A stretch of DNA of 5,985 nt, taken from positions 1 through 5,985 of the forward strand of contig CADBLZ010000046.1 of assembly GCA_902795675.1 (NCBI GenBank). The letters are read 5' to 3'. The stretch's first letter is position 1. Every line of letters starts with the position of its first letter. Made by a program: the position numbers and the translations under genes. Below, one piece after another: positions 5,777 to 5,985 of the stretch. The notes under the pieces are model-generated. The model searched no databases and had not been told where the DNA came from. It worked only from the letters and a program-made list of their open reading frames with translations. Source of the DNA: an uncultured Erysipelotrichaceae bacterium. Lineage in GTDB: Bacteria; Bacillota_I; Bacilli_A; RF39; UBA660.

Positions 5777-5795
5777 AAATCTAGGAGATGATATT

Positions 5796-5985
5796 ATGGA
5801 ACTTAAAGGATCTAAAACAGAAGAAAATTTAAAGAAAGCATTTGCTGGTGAATCACAAGCTAGAAATAAGTATACTTATTTTGCATCTAAAGCTAAGAAA
5901 GATGGTTATGAACAAATAGCAGCTATATTTGAAGAAACTGCTAATAACGAAAAAGAACATGCTAAGATGTGGTATAAGTTATTAA
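5796..5985 (+). CDS. rbr: Rubrerythrin, N-terminal part (runs off the right edge)
   Basis: Sixty-three codons of an open frame reach the window end. The start, LKGSKTEENLKKAFAGESQA, and the later EETANNEKEHAKMW are the first two helices of the rubrerythrin four-helix bundle. Glu19 in AGESQARNKY and Glu52 with His55 in NEKEH match di-iron ligands of the family. Rubrerythrins reduce hydrogen peroxide to water in the cytoplasm of anaerobes, with electrons passed through rubredoxin-type centres. The C-terminal rubredoxin domain of the classical form would lie outside the window, so the long and short forms cannot be told apart. AGGAG at 5783-5787 lies 8 nt before the ATG. Closely related ferritin-like proteins are possible, but the AGESQA and EKEH motifs fit rubrerythrin well. 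Confidence 0.92.
   Translation, partial: MELKGSKTEENLKKAFAGESQARNKYTYFASKAKKDGYEQIAAIFEETANNEKEHAKMWYKLL

Noticed and set aside
1..5985. A linked novel system such as a defence island, biosynthetic cluster or mobile element
   Set aside because: No transposase, integrase, terminal repeats, nuclease or cluster logic is visible; apart from the unknown protein the genes are ordinary housekeeping genes with separate promoters.

Overview
The window is very AT-rich, with A/T-ending codons throughout, and every complete or partial gene lies on the + strand. The gene set includes MraY, an S11 D-Ala-D-Ala carboxypeptidase with a signal peptide, formamidopyrimidine-DNA glycosylase and rubrerythrin. This points to a low-GC, wall-making, anaerobe-like Firmicutes/Bacillota organism, perhaps one of the uncultured gut Bacilli or Mollicutes-related lineages; that placement is inference. 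All six visible stop codons are TAA, and Trp is encoded by TGG where it can be checked. No in-frame TGA occurs, so the standard code is consistent but not proven.

Layout: 1-94 is the zinc-finger tail of mutM. 155-592 is a small GNAT acetyltransferase. 632-1501 is a compact NSUN/RsmB-type RNA m5C methyltransferase. 1587-2579 is mraY (lipid I synthesis). 2640-3848 is a secreted, C-terminally anchored D,D-carboxypeptidase. 3890-5752 is a 620-residue cytoplasmic protein that I do not recognise. 5796 to the end is the start of a rubrerythrin. Gaps between genes are 39-85 nt, and there is no gene-free stretch over 300 nt.

The most striking non-coding signal is how the short gaps are built. Four of the six gaps hold an intrinsic terminator fused to, or overlapping, the end of the preceding gene, followed at once by a promoter; the mutM/GNAT gap holds a terminator and promoter that overlap each other; one gap has no terminator. 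Most promoters are an extended -10 (TGnTATAAT-like) without a visible -35. Predicted transcription starts fall at or within a few bases of the Shine-Dalgarno, so leaders would be only about 9-24 nt. At 96-157 the mutM terminator's 3' arm is also the ribosome-binding site of the acetyltransferase, and the likely promoter of that gene would start RNA beyond most of the 5' arm. Read-through mRNA would therefore hide the site, while mRNA from the gene's own promoter would expose it.

The carboxypeptidase/unknown-protein junction is the only gap without a terminator, so the unknown gene may be partly co-transcribed with a wall enzyme. MraY and the carboxypeptidase act at the start and end of peptidoglycan assembly. 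Both carry substitutions in otherwise canonical active-site motifs. The remaining genes (DNA repair, RNA modification, oxidative stress) look like an ordinary housekeeping mix rather than one pathway. I see no mobile element, CRISPR array, tRNA or rRNA.
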